In this document: positions 35,491-48,255 of the stretch, piece by piece
Position numbering within the stretch: position 1 is the stretch's first letter
Layout of the letters: every line of letters starts with the position of its first letter
Source of the DNA: Paraspadella gotoi
Lineage: Eukaryota; Chaetognatha
Assembly: GCA_051294375.1 (NCBI GenBank)
Contig: CM119270.1
Coordinates: 6,937,279 to 7,001,278 of the forward strand
Length of the DNA: 64,000 nt
Reading direction: 5' to 3'
Translations under genes and position numbers: made by a program
Notes under the pieces: model-generated
What the model saw: the letters and a program-made list of their open reading frames with translations, nothing else
What the model was told of the DNA's origin: nothing
The model's database searches: none

Positions 35491-35652
35491 NNNNNNNNNN
35501 NNNNNNNNNNNNNNNNNNNNNNNNNNNNNNNNNNNNNNNNNNNNNNNNNNNNNNNNNNNNNNNNNNNNNNNNNNNNNNNNNNNNNNNNNNNNNNNNNNNN
35601 NNNNNNNNNNNNNNNNNNNNNNNNNNNNNNNNNNNNNNNNNNNNNNNNNNNN
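35491..35652. other. Assembly gap (162 N)
   Basis: Run of N inside duplicated segment C, copy 1. Confidence 1.
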
Positions 35653-35894
35653 CCGGATTTATTACACTTCGTTCCATTCTCCGCTTATCTCTGTCTCAAC
35701 CTCGAATCTTTAAACGCGAGAAAACCGTGATGCTGTTTCGACGTCAAAGCCGCGGGGGTCCGAAGCGTCAACGTCTGAATGTCACGATGTCACGTGATGT
35801 CGCCTCACGCGCGCGTCTCCCTTAAATTTCGTCGCAACGATGCAAAGTCACGAACAACTTAAATGGACAAACAGAGACAAATACCATGGGCGGA

Positions 35895-35919
35895 NNNNNN
35901 NNNNNNNNNNNNNNNNNNN
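35895..35919. other. Assembly gap (25 N)
   Basis: Run of N separating the two copies of segment C. Confidence 1.
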
Positions 35920-36358
35920 TTTAAACAATTTTTCGCTCCATCAATTTAATCTTTTTTTTTCTTTCTTCTTGGTTCATTTTATTTTCTTTTATATTCATTC
36001 CGTTCATTTTTACTCCCGTTCCAAATTCCCTTTTCAGCGCAAGATGTGAGGTTTTGAATTTCGCCTTAGTTTCCGTCCTCTGACTTTTTTTCTCCGTGCC
36101 CAATCTGTTGAATATTTTAAGCGGTGGGTTCGGAAAAAACTTTGACGTCTAGACAAAGTACTCTTTATAATTCCGTCAGTCGTGGTGAAAACCACGAAAA
36201 AACTATAGTTTGGCAATCGACCGTAACTATTATTCCATTTAAACATAAAAAAACACCGATGAAATTTTAGGTCTTTAAGGAATGACGAGGCTGTAAGATC
36301 CCAAATTGACTAAATCCTTCATAATTAATTCCTTTATTTTTTTTGTTTTAATCCGCAG

Positions 36359-36460
36359 GAAAAAAATCGGCAGCCTTCACAACGACGCAGCAGCCGCCGC
36401 CTGCAGCCCGCAGCACCGACTGCGACTTGCGGAAACCGACTTGGTTTAATTTTGTTCCGG
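36359..36460 (+). pseudogene. Frame-broken duplicate of EF-hand exon 33774-33873
   Basis: Same acceptor and donor sequences, with internal insertions and a deletion that shift the frame. Most likely an assembly artefact rather than a true exon duplication. Confidence 0.7.
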
Positions 36461-36603
36461 GTGAGTTGTTTTAAAATATTCATTTGGTGATCGAATTAAA
36501 GTTAAAAGAATAAAAGATTAAAATGGATCCAATCTCGATATATGGCCAGATTTGAAATTGGAAAAAAAGGCTTCAAAGTCAAAACCCTCCTTTTTAAATC
36601 CAG

Positions 36604-37017
36604 GCGAATCACCGGACGTTTTTTGCCGACGAGAATCGTCCACCTATGTCAAGGCCGGGGTCGGTGTGCGGCTTCGGCTGGCGGGCCGTCGGCTGGGGCG
36701 TCCGTCGGGCACGGCGGCGCGCCGGGTCACCGTGCGACTCAAACCCGGGCCACGAAGGCGTCCGGCAGCAGCGAAGCAGCGTGCGGAAAGCGGGCACGGC
36801 CAGTGGTGAGCCGGGAGCGGGCTTTACCAGCGAAGCGGACCGCGGCGGGGGAATTCGTCGTGGGAGGCCCGGAAGCCGGTCGCAGCGCGGCGGCGGAAGC
36901 AGCGGTTCGCAAGCCGCTCAAAGCGACCGACGACGGCGATTGACGAATTTGTGGTGTGTGGAAGGATTTATGAAGGTTTGGTGAACGCCCTTACGCGGCG
37001 GATACGGAGGAAGAACG
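36604..37017 (+). pseudogene. Frame-broken duplicate of EF-hand exon 34010-34402
   Basis: About 20 bases longer than the intact copy because of scattered insertions; the Gly/Ser frame is lost. The donor is ACG|GTGAGA. Confidence 0.7.
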
Positions 37018-38656
37018 GTGAGAGGAGACAAAATTCATCAATTCAAAATCAATACTATTTAGTCAATCAATCTTATTTAATAAATCTATGAATTACTATT
37101 CAAGAAACAGCATTAACAACGCGATCATATGGCTCAATAAATCTTTAATTGTATTATTGTGCGCTTTTATTCAAATGTAACGTGGTTGCATTCCTATTAC
37201 ATTTACTTTACTAACAAAAAAACTCGCATAATTTGCAGTCACAGAGGAAAATTTTTTAAAAGTATATGCTATCAATTAATTTGGTTATATAAGATGCATC
37301 AATGCATTTAAAGATACACCATTTAGTTTGTGTAATCCAGCAATTAAATGTTTTTAACTTTAAATAAAAAGTTGTCAAACAAAAAAAATCCAAAAAAAGT
37401 ATTTACGTCTTTCACGGTCACAGGATTCATTTTTCAAGGTTTATCTTGCTGTTTACGCTTGATCATTTCTTTTCTCTTTTCTTCCTCTTTTATTCGTCTC
37501 CTTCTCTTTTTCTTTTTTTTATTCCGTCTTCTATTCTCTTTTCTCTTTTTTATTCGTCTCTCTTCCTCTTTTTTTATTCGTCTTCTTTCTCTTTCCTTTT
37601 TTTTATCGTTTCTTTCTCTTTTCTTCTTTTCTTTTTTATCGTTTCCTTTCTTTTTCTTCTATCTTTATTAATTCGTCTCCTCTTTTTCTTTTCTTTTTTA
37701 TTCGTCCTTCTCTTTTCTTTTCTTTTTTATTCTCTACCTTCTCTTTTTTCTTCTTTCTCTTTTCCGCTTTTACTTTTCTATTTTTCTTTTTAAACTTTTA
37801 TTTTTTCTTTTTTAATTTTTCTTTTTTACTTTTATTTTTCTTTTCTTCCTTTGAAGGTCGTGGCAAGCACTAATCACTAATTGGTTTCTTTCTTTTAAAA
37901 CTATGTTAAGGAGCAACTATTACGCAAGTTTTCTTTTTTAAGTTGACTAATACCAAGAACATTTCTGTATGGTAAGAACTAAAAAAGCTTTTTTTCGCCG
38001 AATTGGAAAAAGTATTAATTGTTGTTGTATTTTTCTTTCCTAATTTTATCCTTTCCTTTTATCCTCCCCCCATTTCCTTCTTTCTCATTCAACTTCTCAA
38101 ACTTATTGGTCAATTATTCTTGTCTTGTCTTCATTTTTTTTACTATTTCCTTATTAACTTCGTACAGATTATTTGACCTCGAAGTATTCGACTATGCTCG
38201 TACTGTAATTCGCTCCTCTCTCTCTCTGCTCCTCTCTCTTCTCTCATCTCTTCTACTCTCTCTCTTCTCTCTCTCTCTCTCTCTCTCTCATCTCTACTTT
38301 CATCACCCGGAATTTATTATAACACGTTCGTTCCATTCTCCGCTTATTCTCTGTTCAACTTCGAATCTTTTAAACGCGAGCGAAAACGTGAGCCTAGTGC
38401 TCTTCGACTGTCATAAGCCAGCGCGCGGATAAGGAGTCGAAAGCCGCAATAAACAAAAAGTCAACGGTGCTGGGAATTGTCACAGACTGTCACGTGATAT
38501 CCACGTGATTGGTCGCCTCACGCTGCGCGTCTCTCCCTTAATAATTTTCGTACATTCCCAAGATGCCGAACGGGATGGCAAAAGGGGTTAACACAAATAA
38601 CGAAAACTTAACATGGCAACAACAACAGAGACAACAATGTCCAATCGGGCGAATAA

Positions 38657-39539
38657 AGCAAGCACAAAAATAAAGTGCGCACACGCACTAACGATGTTTT
38701 ACGCGTGTCACCAAATTACACATCAGCGCCACGGGACATCTTTCAATATATACTCCCGGAGATTTTCACCCTAAGACTGCTAATAATCATAGCCCACACC
38801 GCCCAAACCACTTAACCCACCCAAACAACCTCCCCACGATCCACCGCCGCCACCGCCACCCCGCTACCCCCAACCAAACTCCACCCCCTCTCGAAAAAAG
38901 GGAGGCGGGGAAAGTCTGAATTCCGTCTGGATTTTGTCTCTTTTCATTTTCCGATTTTCTCTTCGCAAAAGAAAAACCGACGTCGCTTCACGACCGCGAA
39001 TCCTCGACCTTTCCTTTTTTCCTCCTTTTTTTTCCCTTCTTTTTTTCCTTATTTTTTTACTTTTCTCCCCCCTTTTCCTCTGTTTTTTCGGTGGGAGAGG
39101 AAACAGCATTCTATCATCCCTCTTTTTTGTTCCCGTTCATTTCGTGTGTCCTTTCCTAACCGAAATCCCTTTCTTTTCTTTAACTCGGTTGTTTACTTTC
39201 TCCGTTCCTCGCGTAAAAGAATCAACCAGACAATATCATCTCACCATCTCCTCTATCCGATTTCTATTTCTTCTCCTTCTACTCTTCTCACTCCTTCCCC
39301 CTCTCGGAATTCCAAATCACCCATCTCACCTCCTTCTCCTCCTTTTCTTGCTAAACCCTCCCCTTCGCCTCCTCCCGGCCTCATTAATATTCCTCTCTTC
39401 CTCCGATCGACGGTCCCAAATGTCGAATAATTTTCTTCTTCGAAAAATAAAATAAATAACAAAATCTTCGGGGTTTAAAATCCCCAAGACAACCGACGAC
39501 AACGATGACACAACAGACGACAACCAAAGGATGACATTG
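38657..39539. other. Gene-free interval inside the EF-hand intron
   Basis: C-rich at 38790-38890, then pyrimidine-rich. No exon-like stretch with good splice signals. Confidence 0.4.
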
Positions 39540-40083
39540 GTGGGAAAATAAGAAAAACTTTTTTTTTTCTAGAGGAGAGGAAAACGTTATTCAGAAGAAA
39601 GGAGGCTTAATATTTTTGGCTAAAGAGCTTTGAGAGTAGTGGAGGTTGATTTAAAGCAGGGAGGTTCCATTGAAAGTAGACTTTTTCGCGCAAAATAAAA
39701 GGTAAATTTAAATTTTAGAGAAAAGAAAATTGTGGCAACAAAAAAGTAGAGAGAGAAGGAGTTAAAAAAAGGTAAATGATATAAAAATAAAGGAAAACAA
39801 ATGAAATAAATACAAAATATGAAATAAAAAATAAAATGATATAAAAATTACAAAAAATCCTATTCAAGTTATATTTTGACTTTGTGGATTTTTTTTCCTC
39901 CCACAATTGAATTACTTTTATTCCTTTTCGACTTTTACCGATAATGAAATTAGAATAAATAAATGTTGCCACGAAATGAAGAGAGAATTGGGAAAAGCTC
40001 TCGAGTTGAACGGAGGGGCTAAGGATAAGTAAGAATCTTTGGAGGGCGACTCAAAATCAGCCCTCCCCTGTCAAACGAGAAGA
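39540..40083. repeat. Duplicated segment D, copy 1
   Basis: Matches 40094-40795 in direct orientation. Shared blocks include AATAAATGTTGCCA, GAATTGGGAAAAGCTCTCGA and GGAGGGCGACTCAAAATCAG. Confidence 0.8.
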
Positions 40084-40093
40084 NNNNNNNNNN
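40084..40093. other. Assembly gap (10 N)
   Basis: Run of N between the two copies of segment D. Confidence 1.
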
Positions 40094-40795
40094 TAAGAAA
40101 ATAAGAAAAGCTTTTTTTTTCAGGGGAGAGAAAGTTTTCGAAGAGGGCTTANNNNNNNNNNNNNNNNNNNNNNNNNNNNNNNNNNNNNNNNNNNNNNNNN
40201 NNNNNNNNNNNNNNNNNNNNNNNNNNNNNNNNNNNNNNNNNNNNNNNNNNNNNNNNNNNNNNNNNNNNNNNNNNNNNNNNNNNNNNNNNNNNNNNNNNNN
40301 NNNNNNNNNNNNNNNNNNNNNNNNNNNNNNNNNNNNNNNNNNNNNNNNNNNNNNNNNNNNNNNNNNNNNNNNNNNNNNNNNNNNNNNNNNNNNNNNNNNN
40401 NNNNNNNNNNNNNNNNNNNNNNNNNNNNNNNNNNNTAAATGATATAAAAATAAAGAAAACAAATGAAATAAATACTAAATATGAAATAATAAAATAAAAT
40501 GATATAAAAATTACAAAAATTTATATCAAATGAAAAGAGAGAGAGATAAAAGTAGATTAAATACCTCCTATTCAAGTTTTATTTTGACTTTGGTTTTTTT
40601 TTTCCTCCCACAATTGAATTACTTTTATTACCCTTGTCCGACTTTTACCGATAATGAACTTAGAATAAAATAAATGTTGCCAGCGAAATGAAGAGAGAAT
40701 TGGGAAAAGCTCTCGAGTTGAACGGAGGGGCTAAGGATAAGTAAGAATCTTTGGAGGGCGACTCAAAATCAGCCCTCCCTGTCAAACGACGAAGA
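40094..40795. repeat. Duplicated segment D, copy 2, with an internal 284-N gap
   Basis: Second copy of 39540-40083; N at 40152-40435. Confidence 0.8.
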
Positions 40796-40897
40796 TTTCC
40801 CCTTAAATGGAGAACATACTATAAAGTTTAATATGTTTATATGGAATACAATACCTGTAATATATTGTTATATTTTCATGTAATAATAATATCAATT

Positions 40898-41001
40898 TGT
40901 AAAGAGAGATGATGGAGGCCTAAACCGACAAAAAGCCTGTCCCAAAGTCAGTTTATTATTAAATATGAATTGCACAATTTTTTTATATTGGTTGAACTAC
41001 A
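40898..41001. repeat. Partial copy of the ~245-bp dispersed element
   Basis: Contains GATGGAGGCCTAAACC, AAGCCTGTCCCAAAGTCAG and TTATATTGGTTG, matching the copies in introns of the minus-strand fusion gene (58717-58963, 59039-59280, 60852-61096). Confidence 0.7.
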
Positions 41002-41380
41002 ATATTTATATTAATAAATAATAATCTATACCTGTAACCGTAAAAATATAAGAAGTAAAAACAATGGCGAAAGTAAAGTCGTGACATAATCGATGTTTAG
41101 ATCAGAAGAAAAAAAGGTTTTTTTTCGATTCTTTATGAATATAGAAGTAAGATGTAACTTTAAATTCTCCGCTTCCGTCTTAAACAATGAAAGAGGAAAA
41201 GAGCGACAAATCAACAACAACAACAACAACGACGACAATGCGGTTCCATCGTTATTTTCTCTTCAGTTTCCGCTAAAAAAGCAAAAATCTTGCGAAGGCC
41301 GTTTATTTTTAGAAGAAAAGAAACGAGTTAACAGATAAGAGACAATTGCTTTTTCCTCTTATCTTCGTTAACCTCCTCGT

Positions 41381-41389
41381 CTCTCTCTC

Positions 41390-41447
<58 letters not shown>

Positions 41448-41451
41448 TCTC

Positions 41452-41494
<43 letters not shown>
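41381..41494. repeat. (CT)n microsatellite
   Basis: Imperfect CT tract with CC interruptions. Confidence 0.95.
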
Positions 41495-41498
<4 letters not shown>

Positions 41499-41499
41499 C

Positions 41500-42397
41500 G
41501 CCGCTTCTCTTTCTTTGGTTTTCTCCTTTCTATCTTTCTTTCTTTCTTTCCTTTCTTTTCCTTCTTTCCTTCTTTCTTTCCTTTAAGAGTGAGTGAAAAA
41601 AAGTGATGCATCTTCTTATCTTCTCGACTCACGTGACCCGCGGTTTTCGCGATCCTATTCTCACGAACTTTGACCTTGATCCTAAAATTCATATGTAGAT
41701 TCCAATTTCCTGATCCCATCCTCAAATGACGCTTCAACGCGGAATCCTTGTCATCTGTTTTCAATCCCTCATTATTTTAAGAAGATTAAAAAAGTTTAAT
41801 TGATTTATCGTAATATTTTAATATTTAACATTTTAACATTTTAAAATTCTAAAATATTAACATTTTAACATTTAACCTTTTAACATTGTAAAAATCCTAA
41901 AACCAATATGTATATATATTATATACACATTGTATATCCTATTTCTTTTATTTTAAAATTCAATGCCCTAACTCGTAACCAATGACAACAATCTTCATAT
42001 TTACTAAGCACTTAGCAGGTTTCGGTAAATTTTGATGCTAAGTATAAACTATAAAGTTATTTTATTATTATATACGTACCTACACTAAAAAGATTTTCCT
42101 CTCGTTAATGTATTTAACTAATATACGTATGAATTACATTTTATTTACGGTAAACCTTTCTCTCCGAGCCGATCTTATCTACGCGTAACATAGGATTAGA
42201 TAGGACAAAATTAAAATAATTTTAACAAACTTTGAATAATTTATTAGATTAAAAGTTTTACTCTTTTCTCCATCTGTTACTATCTGTCGCCGTCTCCTGC
42301 CAATTGTCGCCATCTCTAGACGTCCCTTCCCATCTGCGTCTCATTGTTGGCGCGGCCTTCCTTTCCTCTTTTATTCGTTTCATTGTTCCACGGCAAG
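41500..42397. other. Gene-free interval
   Basis: Pyrimidine-rich, then AT-rich with repeats of TAACATTTTAA. No gene recognised. Confidence 0.45.
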
Positions 42398-42450
<53 letters not shown>

Positions 42451-42460
42451 AGACGACGAC
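42398..42460. repeat. (GAC)n trinucleotide tract
   Basis: About 20 units; poly-Asp in one frame. Confidence 0.95.
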
Positions 42461-43215
42461 CACGCTGGTATATCTTTTTTTCTGGCTAAACAAAAGACAT
42501 TGACGAAAACCCAGAGAAGGAGACAACCGCATTTACGAGAACAATAACAACTACAATGGCGACTACAACAATGACGACGACGACAATAGCGACGACGACC
42601 AAGGCGAAGACGCCCACGCAATCTCCGCTTGATTAGAAGAGGAAAATAAAACAAATACTATGTGGAAAGAAAACTAACGTCGAATTTAAAACCGCCTGGA
42701 ATAGAAAATGGGACTTTGTGGGATGAGATGACGATGAAATATCGAGAAGTTATGGAAATTAATATAAGACTTGCGGAATTAAAGGCTATTGAATTCAGCT
42801 GAATTCAGTTTCCTGAATTTGATTAAGCGACTGAAAAAAAAAGACTTTGTTCAGCATCTGAAAAAAAAGACAAAAACCGATGACAAACGGATGAAGAGTC
42901 ACAACAATGACAAAGCAGAATAACCTGTGAAAGAAAAAGGGAAAAAAAAGAAGATAGGGAGGAAGAGAGAGAGGAAGAAGAAGGACTGGGAATAGAGCTC
43001 GAGAAGACAGGCAGGAAGAGTGAGGCATTTGGATATAAATATTAAGAGAGAGATCTCCGGAGGGAGCGGCGGTTAGAGGCACGAAAAAAGTGCGAAAGAA
43101 GAGAATACGAAAGAGGATGCGGGTGGGAGAAATTTCTATCAGTCATGAGTTTCGTCCGCCCGAAGGTAGATAATGAACGAGACAACAATAAATAGCTCTT
43201 CGTTCTTCGTCTGGG
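42461..43215. other. Gene-free interval
   Basis: GA- and AAC/GAC-enriched sequence without a supported exon. Confidence 0.4.
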
Positions 43216-43462
43216 GGAAAATTTAGAGAGAGGAGAGGGAAGAGGAGATGATGGATGAGAGCGAGAGCAGACGAGAGAGAAGAGCGAGAGCAGAGAGACG
43301 AGAAGAGGGAGAGCACGGGCGACGAGGAGAGGAGAAGAGAGAGAGATGAGGGAGAAGATCCGAAAGAGAGCGACGGGTCGAAGAGCAGAGAGAGACGGAC
43401 GAAGGAGAGAGTGAGACGACCGAGACGAAGATGCGAGAGAGAGAGAGAAGAGAGCAGCGAAA

Positions 43463-43503
<41 letters not shown>

Positions 43504-43729
43504 AGAGACGACGAGGAGAGGAGAGAAGAGAGACGAGAGAGAGAGAAGAGAGAGAGACGAGAGAGGAGAGAGAGTAGAGCGAGAGAGAGAGAGAGAGAGG
43601 GACGAGAGAGAGAGAGAGAGCGAAGAGAGAGCGAGAGAGAGAAAGAAAGAGACGAGGAAAGAGAGAGAGAGTAGAGAGAGGATAGAAGGAGAAGGAGAAG
43701 GAGGAAATGAAGCGAGAGAGATGAGAGGA

Positions 43730-43771
<42 letters not shown>

Positions 43772-43820
43772 TGCAGAGATCGAGGAGAGAAGAGAGAAGA
43801 GAGAGAGAGAGAGAGAGACG
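43216..43820. repeat. (GA)n-rich region
   Basis: About 600 bases of imperfect GA repeat. The 265-codon minus-strand and 139-codon plus-strand open frames are Ser/Leu and Arg/Glu readings of the repeat, not genes. Confidence 0.9.
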
Positions 43821-44690
43821 TGGGATTGATTAAAATCAAAGTTCATTTGCGTTTGCGGGTGAGAAAAGGCGACAGAGATGAAAAAAGAAAGATAGAATTT
43901 AATTCGTTAAATATATTTTATTATTGTTATTATTATTTTCGCTCCTTTGTCGCTTGAGTTTTCTGTTCAAGTCGGGCCTCACTTTTTATCTCGAACTTTC
44001 CACTCTTTTAAATGTTTCGCCTGTCGGATCATGTCACCCATTGTGATAACATAAGTAAAACCTACGGATCTACCAAAATAAATTTGGCCTCTTTATAAAT
44101 CGGCCGATGTTTTCTTTTAAATTTTTTTATTTACCGTTTATTTAATAAAGTTTTATAATTGATTTTTTAAAAATAATTCGCTCCCTGGGATTTTTCTAAT
44201 CTCTTTGCCGCTTTACCTCATTCTCGACTTCCTCCGCCCCCCAATAAATTTCCAACCACCCACACCCCCTATCTTCCAACCCCCCTTCTTTCCCCCATAT
44301 TCGTCCCCCCCTTTTTTCCCCACCTTTTCCGTTTTGGGGCGAAGGAAAAAAAAAATTAAATTCCGTCGCTTTTGCATCTTATCGCGGCCCAATTATAGAA
44401 TACACCGTTTTTTCGCGGCTATTGCCACCACAGTTAATGCACTGTTCCTCTCTTTCTTTTCCTTTTTCTTTACTCTCTTTCTCTCTCTCTCCTCTCTCTT
44501 CCTCATCTTCTCCTCTTCGTCTATCTCTCTTCTCTCTCTCCTCTCTCTTCGTCTCTTCATCTCTCCTCTCCCTACTCTCTCTCTCTCGCTCTCTCTCTCA
44601 TCTCCTCTTCTCTCTCTCTCTTCTCTCTCTCTCACTCATCATTCCCAGTATTTCTTCTCTGCTTTCCCCCTAATGTGAGAACATAAAAAT
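43821..44690. other. Gene-free interval with pyrimidine tracts
   Basis: C-rich and CT-rich stretches (44440-44640). No gene. Confidence 0.45.
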
Positions 44691-44896
44691 TTGTCAGAGA
44701 AGGAAAGAGAGAAAGAAAGACCGACAATAAAAAAAATTAAGAAAGAAAAGAAAGAGAAAGAAAAGAAACAAAGAAAGAAAAAAAAGAAGAAAGAAAGAAA
44801 AAAGAAAAGAAAGAAAAAAAGAAAAGAAAGAAAGAAAGGAAAAAAGAAAGAAACAAGAATAGAAACGGAGAAAAGAGAAAAGAGAAAAGAGAAAGA

Positions 44897-44981
<85 letters not shown>

Positions 44982-44999
44982 AAGAGAGAGAGAGAGAAT
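44691..44999. repeat. Purine tract: (GAAA)n then (GA)n
   Basis: Continuous A/G strand ending in nearly perfect GA. Confidence 0.9.
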
Positions 45000-46199
45000 G
45001 GAAAAATAAAAAAAAGGTTCGTTTGATTACTTTGATTGATTACTTTAAAACATGAGAGTTTTACGGCGTTATTGCTTTCCTATTGATTGTTCGATGGCGC
45101 TATCATACATTAGTGATTGTCTTTGTTCATTCGCGACTCTCATTATATCTGAGTGTTGGTTTCGATTTTTAGATGAAATACGTTTGAAATATTTTATTTT
45201 ATTTTTATTTAAAACGATTAAACTTTGGTTAAATTCTTAGTTTTTATCCGGTATGCCATCAATTTTAGTTCTTAATTTTTGTTTTCTAAAACCAGTTAAT
45301 ATGTATATAAAAAAAACCTATAAACCCAAAATACGTATACGTCATCAATTCTTTGAAAACCCCATCGGTCTCCCTCTGAAGTATGTTTAGATCATTAGGA
45401 GTTGTATCATCGTCAATTAGTGTTTCGGCTTTTGAAATAGTCTCTTTCTCTCCTCGCCTTTTCTTCTTCCTTCATTTTCTCTTTTCTTTTCGTTATTCCT
45501 CTTCCCCTCCACCCCCCCCCTCGTCCTCTTCCCGTTTTGCCCTTCCCTCCATCTTTTTCGCTCTATTATTTCCATTCAGTTTTTTCCCCTCTCCCGCTTT
45601 CCTTTTGTTGCGGCGGGGTAAATGAGAGTCGAGTCGCGCAGATGGCGACAGCGTCGGCGTCGACGACGTCGTAGCCTCGAGTCTGGTTTTCAAACAAATG
45701 AGCATCGAAACAAATGAGACTCCCAACGAAAAATTCGGTCCGCGGCGGTTGTGGATGTGGGGGGAAAAATATCATATGACTCGGAAACTAACCAATCACC
45801 ACCTAGTTCAACAGACGCACCGACCGAGAGGAGGACCGATCGAATCTGTACGTTCATTAATCTCTGTCTTTAGACGAGGCGTTCCAAAAGGCCATGATAT
45901 ATAGATAAAGTTTAATCGGTGAGGTCCAATATCGTTGCAATCACAAGAATTCCATCATACACTTTGGTTTGGTTCGTACGCAGGATCGAAAGCGAATCCC
46001 TCGTACACCTCCGTACGTTCGCGGTGGGCATCTGTCGTATTTATTTATATCCTCGCTTCCCCAGGACAAAGATTTCCCGTCTCACCCTTTTGTTTTTTAT
46101 TGCTTTAATTTTCTCCGCAAGGATTATTGCGGCGCTGCTAGTTTTTTACGCCGTTTGTGATTTAGTGGCGCCGTAAAAAAAAGAGAACAACGCCGCCGT
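45000..46199. other. Gene-free interval with weak open frames
   Basis: Open frames at about 45698-45904 and 45919-46176 have ordinary composition but no start or splice support that fits together. No domain recognised. Confidence 0.35.
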
Positions 46200-46292
46200 T
46201 CTCTCTCTCTCTCTCTCTCTCTCCTCTCTCCTCTCTCTCTCTCTCATCTCTCTCCGTCTCCTCCCGTCTCACTACGTCTCTCTCTCTCTCAT
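46200..46292. repeat. Interrupted (CT)n tract
   Basis: CT tract with CGTCTC interruptions. Confidence 0.85.
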
Positions 46293-46519
46293 CTAACACC
46301 CAATCAGGTGAGGGGTCGCGGGAAACACGGGTAAGCAAAAGAGCCCCGAGCGGTTTACTCACTTTTTTTTGGTTTAATGGGTTTTTCCCTTGTTTACACT
46401 GGACTGCGCTTTATTAAGCTTTTTTTTTTTGCACTCGTGGTCGTGGGATTTCGCTGTAGTTACAGGGTGAAAAGCTTAATCGATTTTACGGGGGAAAACG
46501 AACTTTGGGGGGCTTAGGG

Positions 46520-46790
46520 TAGTGTCAGAGTGGCTAAGGGTCGGAGTGTGGCGGTATATTCACACCGCCTCACGTCCACCATCCTTCAGCCAAATCCATT
46601 GGCTCGGAGGGGGAAAACACCATCCCAGGCGTAGTGTTCCATCCACAGTCCTATCGACTTCCCTCTGCGTTGGCAAAGCGAGACCGTCCTAGGGTAACCG
46701 CGCCAGTGACTGGAGGCGTCACTGAGGGTGGAAGCCCATCCCAATGGGCATCACGGGCAACCCGGCTGTTGCGGAGTTCCGTGGTGGTCC
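46520..46790 (+). mobile_element. SINE-like dispersed repeat, plus-strand copy
   Basis: Shares GGTATATTCACACCGCCTCA, CCATCCCAGGCG, CTTCCCTCTGCGT, GGCAAAGCGAGAC and CCTAGGGTAACCGCGCCAGT with the reverse complement of 58325-58562. It begins with AGAGTGGCTAAGGGTCGG, which resembles a tRNA A box. No convincing B box is seen at normal spacing, so the SINE assignment is tentative. Confidence 0.5.
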
Positions 46791-47005
46791 GTCAGGGTGC
46801 GTTTTATTTGAGTCTTTTGTTTTATCTATAGTTGAGTTAACGTTAAATGTTAAGTTCTAGTTTAAGTGAGAAATCTTATACTTGTCCCACAAGTTTTTGG
46901 TCTCTCTGGTCGTATAGAAATATTTCCCCTATTTTATTTTCGACTATTTGTGTTCGAGTTGTGTTCAAGAAGGATAAAAAATTCTTAAGAAAATGAGTGG
47001 GAGGG

Positions 47006-47009
<4 letters not shown>
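46791..47009. other. Short gene-free interval
   Basis: Nothing recognised. Confidence 0.4.

Positions 47010-47088
<79 letters not shown>
47010..47088. repeat. (GA)n microsatellite
   Basis: Perfect GA tract. Confidence 0.97.
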
Positions 47089-47092
<4 letters not shown>

Positions 47093-47499
47093 CCGAAGGG
47101 CTTATCATGGACGATATGAGCAAGAAAAGTTTAGTGGGGATGAAAAGAAGAAGAGAACAAGGAAATAGAAAGAAAAAGAGGAGAAAGAAAAATAAATGAA
47201 ACAAAATTTAAGGAGAACATAAAAAATATAAAAAAATTGTAAGAAGGATTTAAAAGAGAGAAAATGCATAGAGATAGAGAGGAAGTTCGAAAAGAAAAGG
47301 AGTCAAAGAAAAAGGAATAAAAAGGAAAATAGTAAGAGGAAATTAGAGAGAGAAAGAAGAGAGTAGAACGTAGAAAGAGAAAGCTGAGAATAGAGAAAGT
47401 AAAGGGGAGTATGAAAAAGGAAGAAAATGAGGGGGGCGGAAGTCAAGAAGGAAGAGGAGGAATAGAAACTCAAGAGGAGGAAAGAAAAGAAAAAGAGAA

Positions 47500-47740
47500 G
47501 AAAAATTCAAGAAAGGAAAAAAAAGGAAGAGGAGGAAGTAAAGGAGAAAGGGGAAGAGGAGGAAGTAAAGGAGAAAGAAGAAGAGGAGGAAGTAAAGGAG
47601 AAAGGGGAAGAGGAGGAAGTAAAGGAGAAACAGGAGGAAGTAAAGGAGAAAGAAGAAGAGGAGGAAGTAAAGGAGAAGGAGAAAGAGGAGGAAGTAAAAG
47701 AGAAAGGGGAAGAGGAGGAAGTAAAGGAGAAAGAGGGATT
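47500..47740. repeat. Purine minisatellite GAGGAGGAAGTAAAGGAGAA
   Basis: About nine units of 18-27 bases, so the frame is kept and a 161-codon open frame of RGGSKGER repeats results. It sits in a purine-only strand and looks like a repeat, not a gene. Confidence 0.85.
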
Positions 47741-48137
47741 ATGAAGGACTTGGGCCGCAATGAATTTCTTAATGGAATCGCGCGGAGCGAGGGGAAAGAA
47801 AGATTAGAGGCTCGCGAAAAGATTACGGCGCCGAAAGGCCGGGTGCCGGGTGCCGGATCGCGGGTCCGTGGCGCCGGGAAATTGGGAGCCGGATAAAGGG
47901 GGTTGTGGTCGGCTTGGTTTTATTTTCCGCAAGTCGTTGTTTTTGTCCACGTTGTAAGTCGTTGTCTCGCATCTATCTTTCCTGGTGCCATCACTTGCTT
48001 TTATTTTTAATTTTGAAGAAATTAGCTATGTATTTACGTAAGTGTAAGAAAAAAACTGAAGGAGAAAAATTAAAGGGTTAAATGTATATATATTTGTATT
48101 TTTCTTTACTTTCTACACTCGTTGATTAACGCGACCG

Positions 48138-48255
<118 letters not shown>

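Larger units (their letters stand above)
33357..35894. repeat. Duplicated segment C, copy 1 (better-quality copy)
   Basis: About 2.5 kb matching 35920-38656 in direct orientation, including two exons of the EF-hand gene. This copy keeps the reading frame open; the other does not. Confidence 0.85.
35920..38656. repeat. Duplicated segment C, copy 2 (indel-rich)
   Basis: Second copy of 33357-35894, carrying dozens of extra single bases, the pattern of an uncorrected long read. Its copies of the two EF-hand exons (36359-36460 and 36604-37017) are frame-broken. It fills the segment corresponding to gap 35491-35652 with a CT-rich stretch. Confidence 0.85.

Noticed and set aside
35920-38656. Genuine tandem gene duplication of the EF-hand exons
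   Set aside because: Differences are mostly random single-base insertions and a 25-N gap separates the copies, so an assembly artefact is more likely.
43042-43839. 265-codon minus-strand open frame
   Set aside because: Ser/Leu reading of a (GA)n tract; no start context, splice sites or domain.
45698-46176. Two adjacent plus-strand open frames as exons
   Set aside because: Ordinary composition, but their acceptor/donor phases do not join and no domain is visible.
47411-47896. 161-codon RGGSKGER repeat protein
   Set aside because: Entirely within a purine minisatellite; no promoter, splice or homology support.
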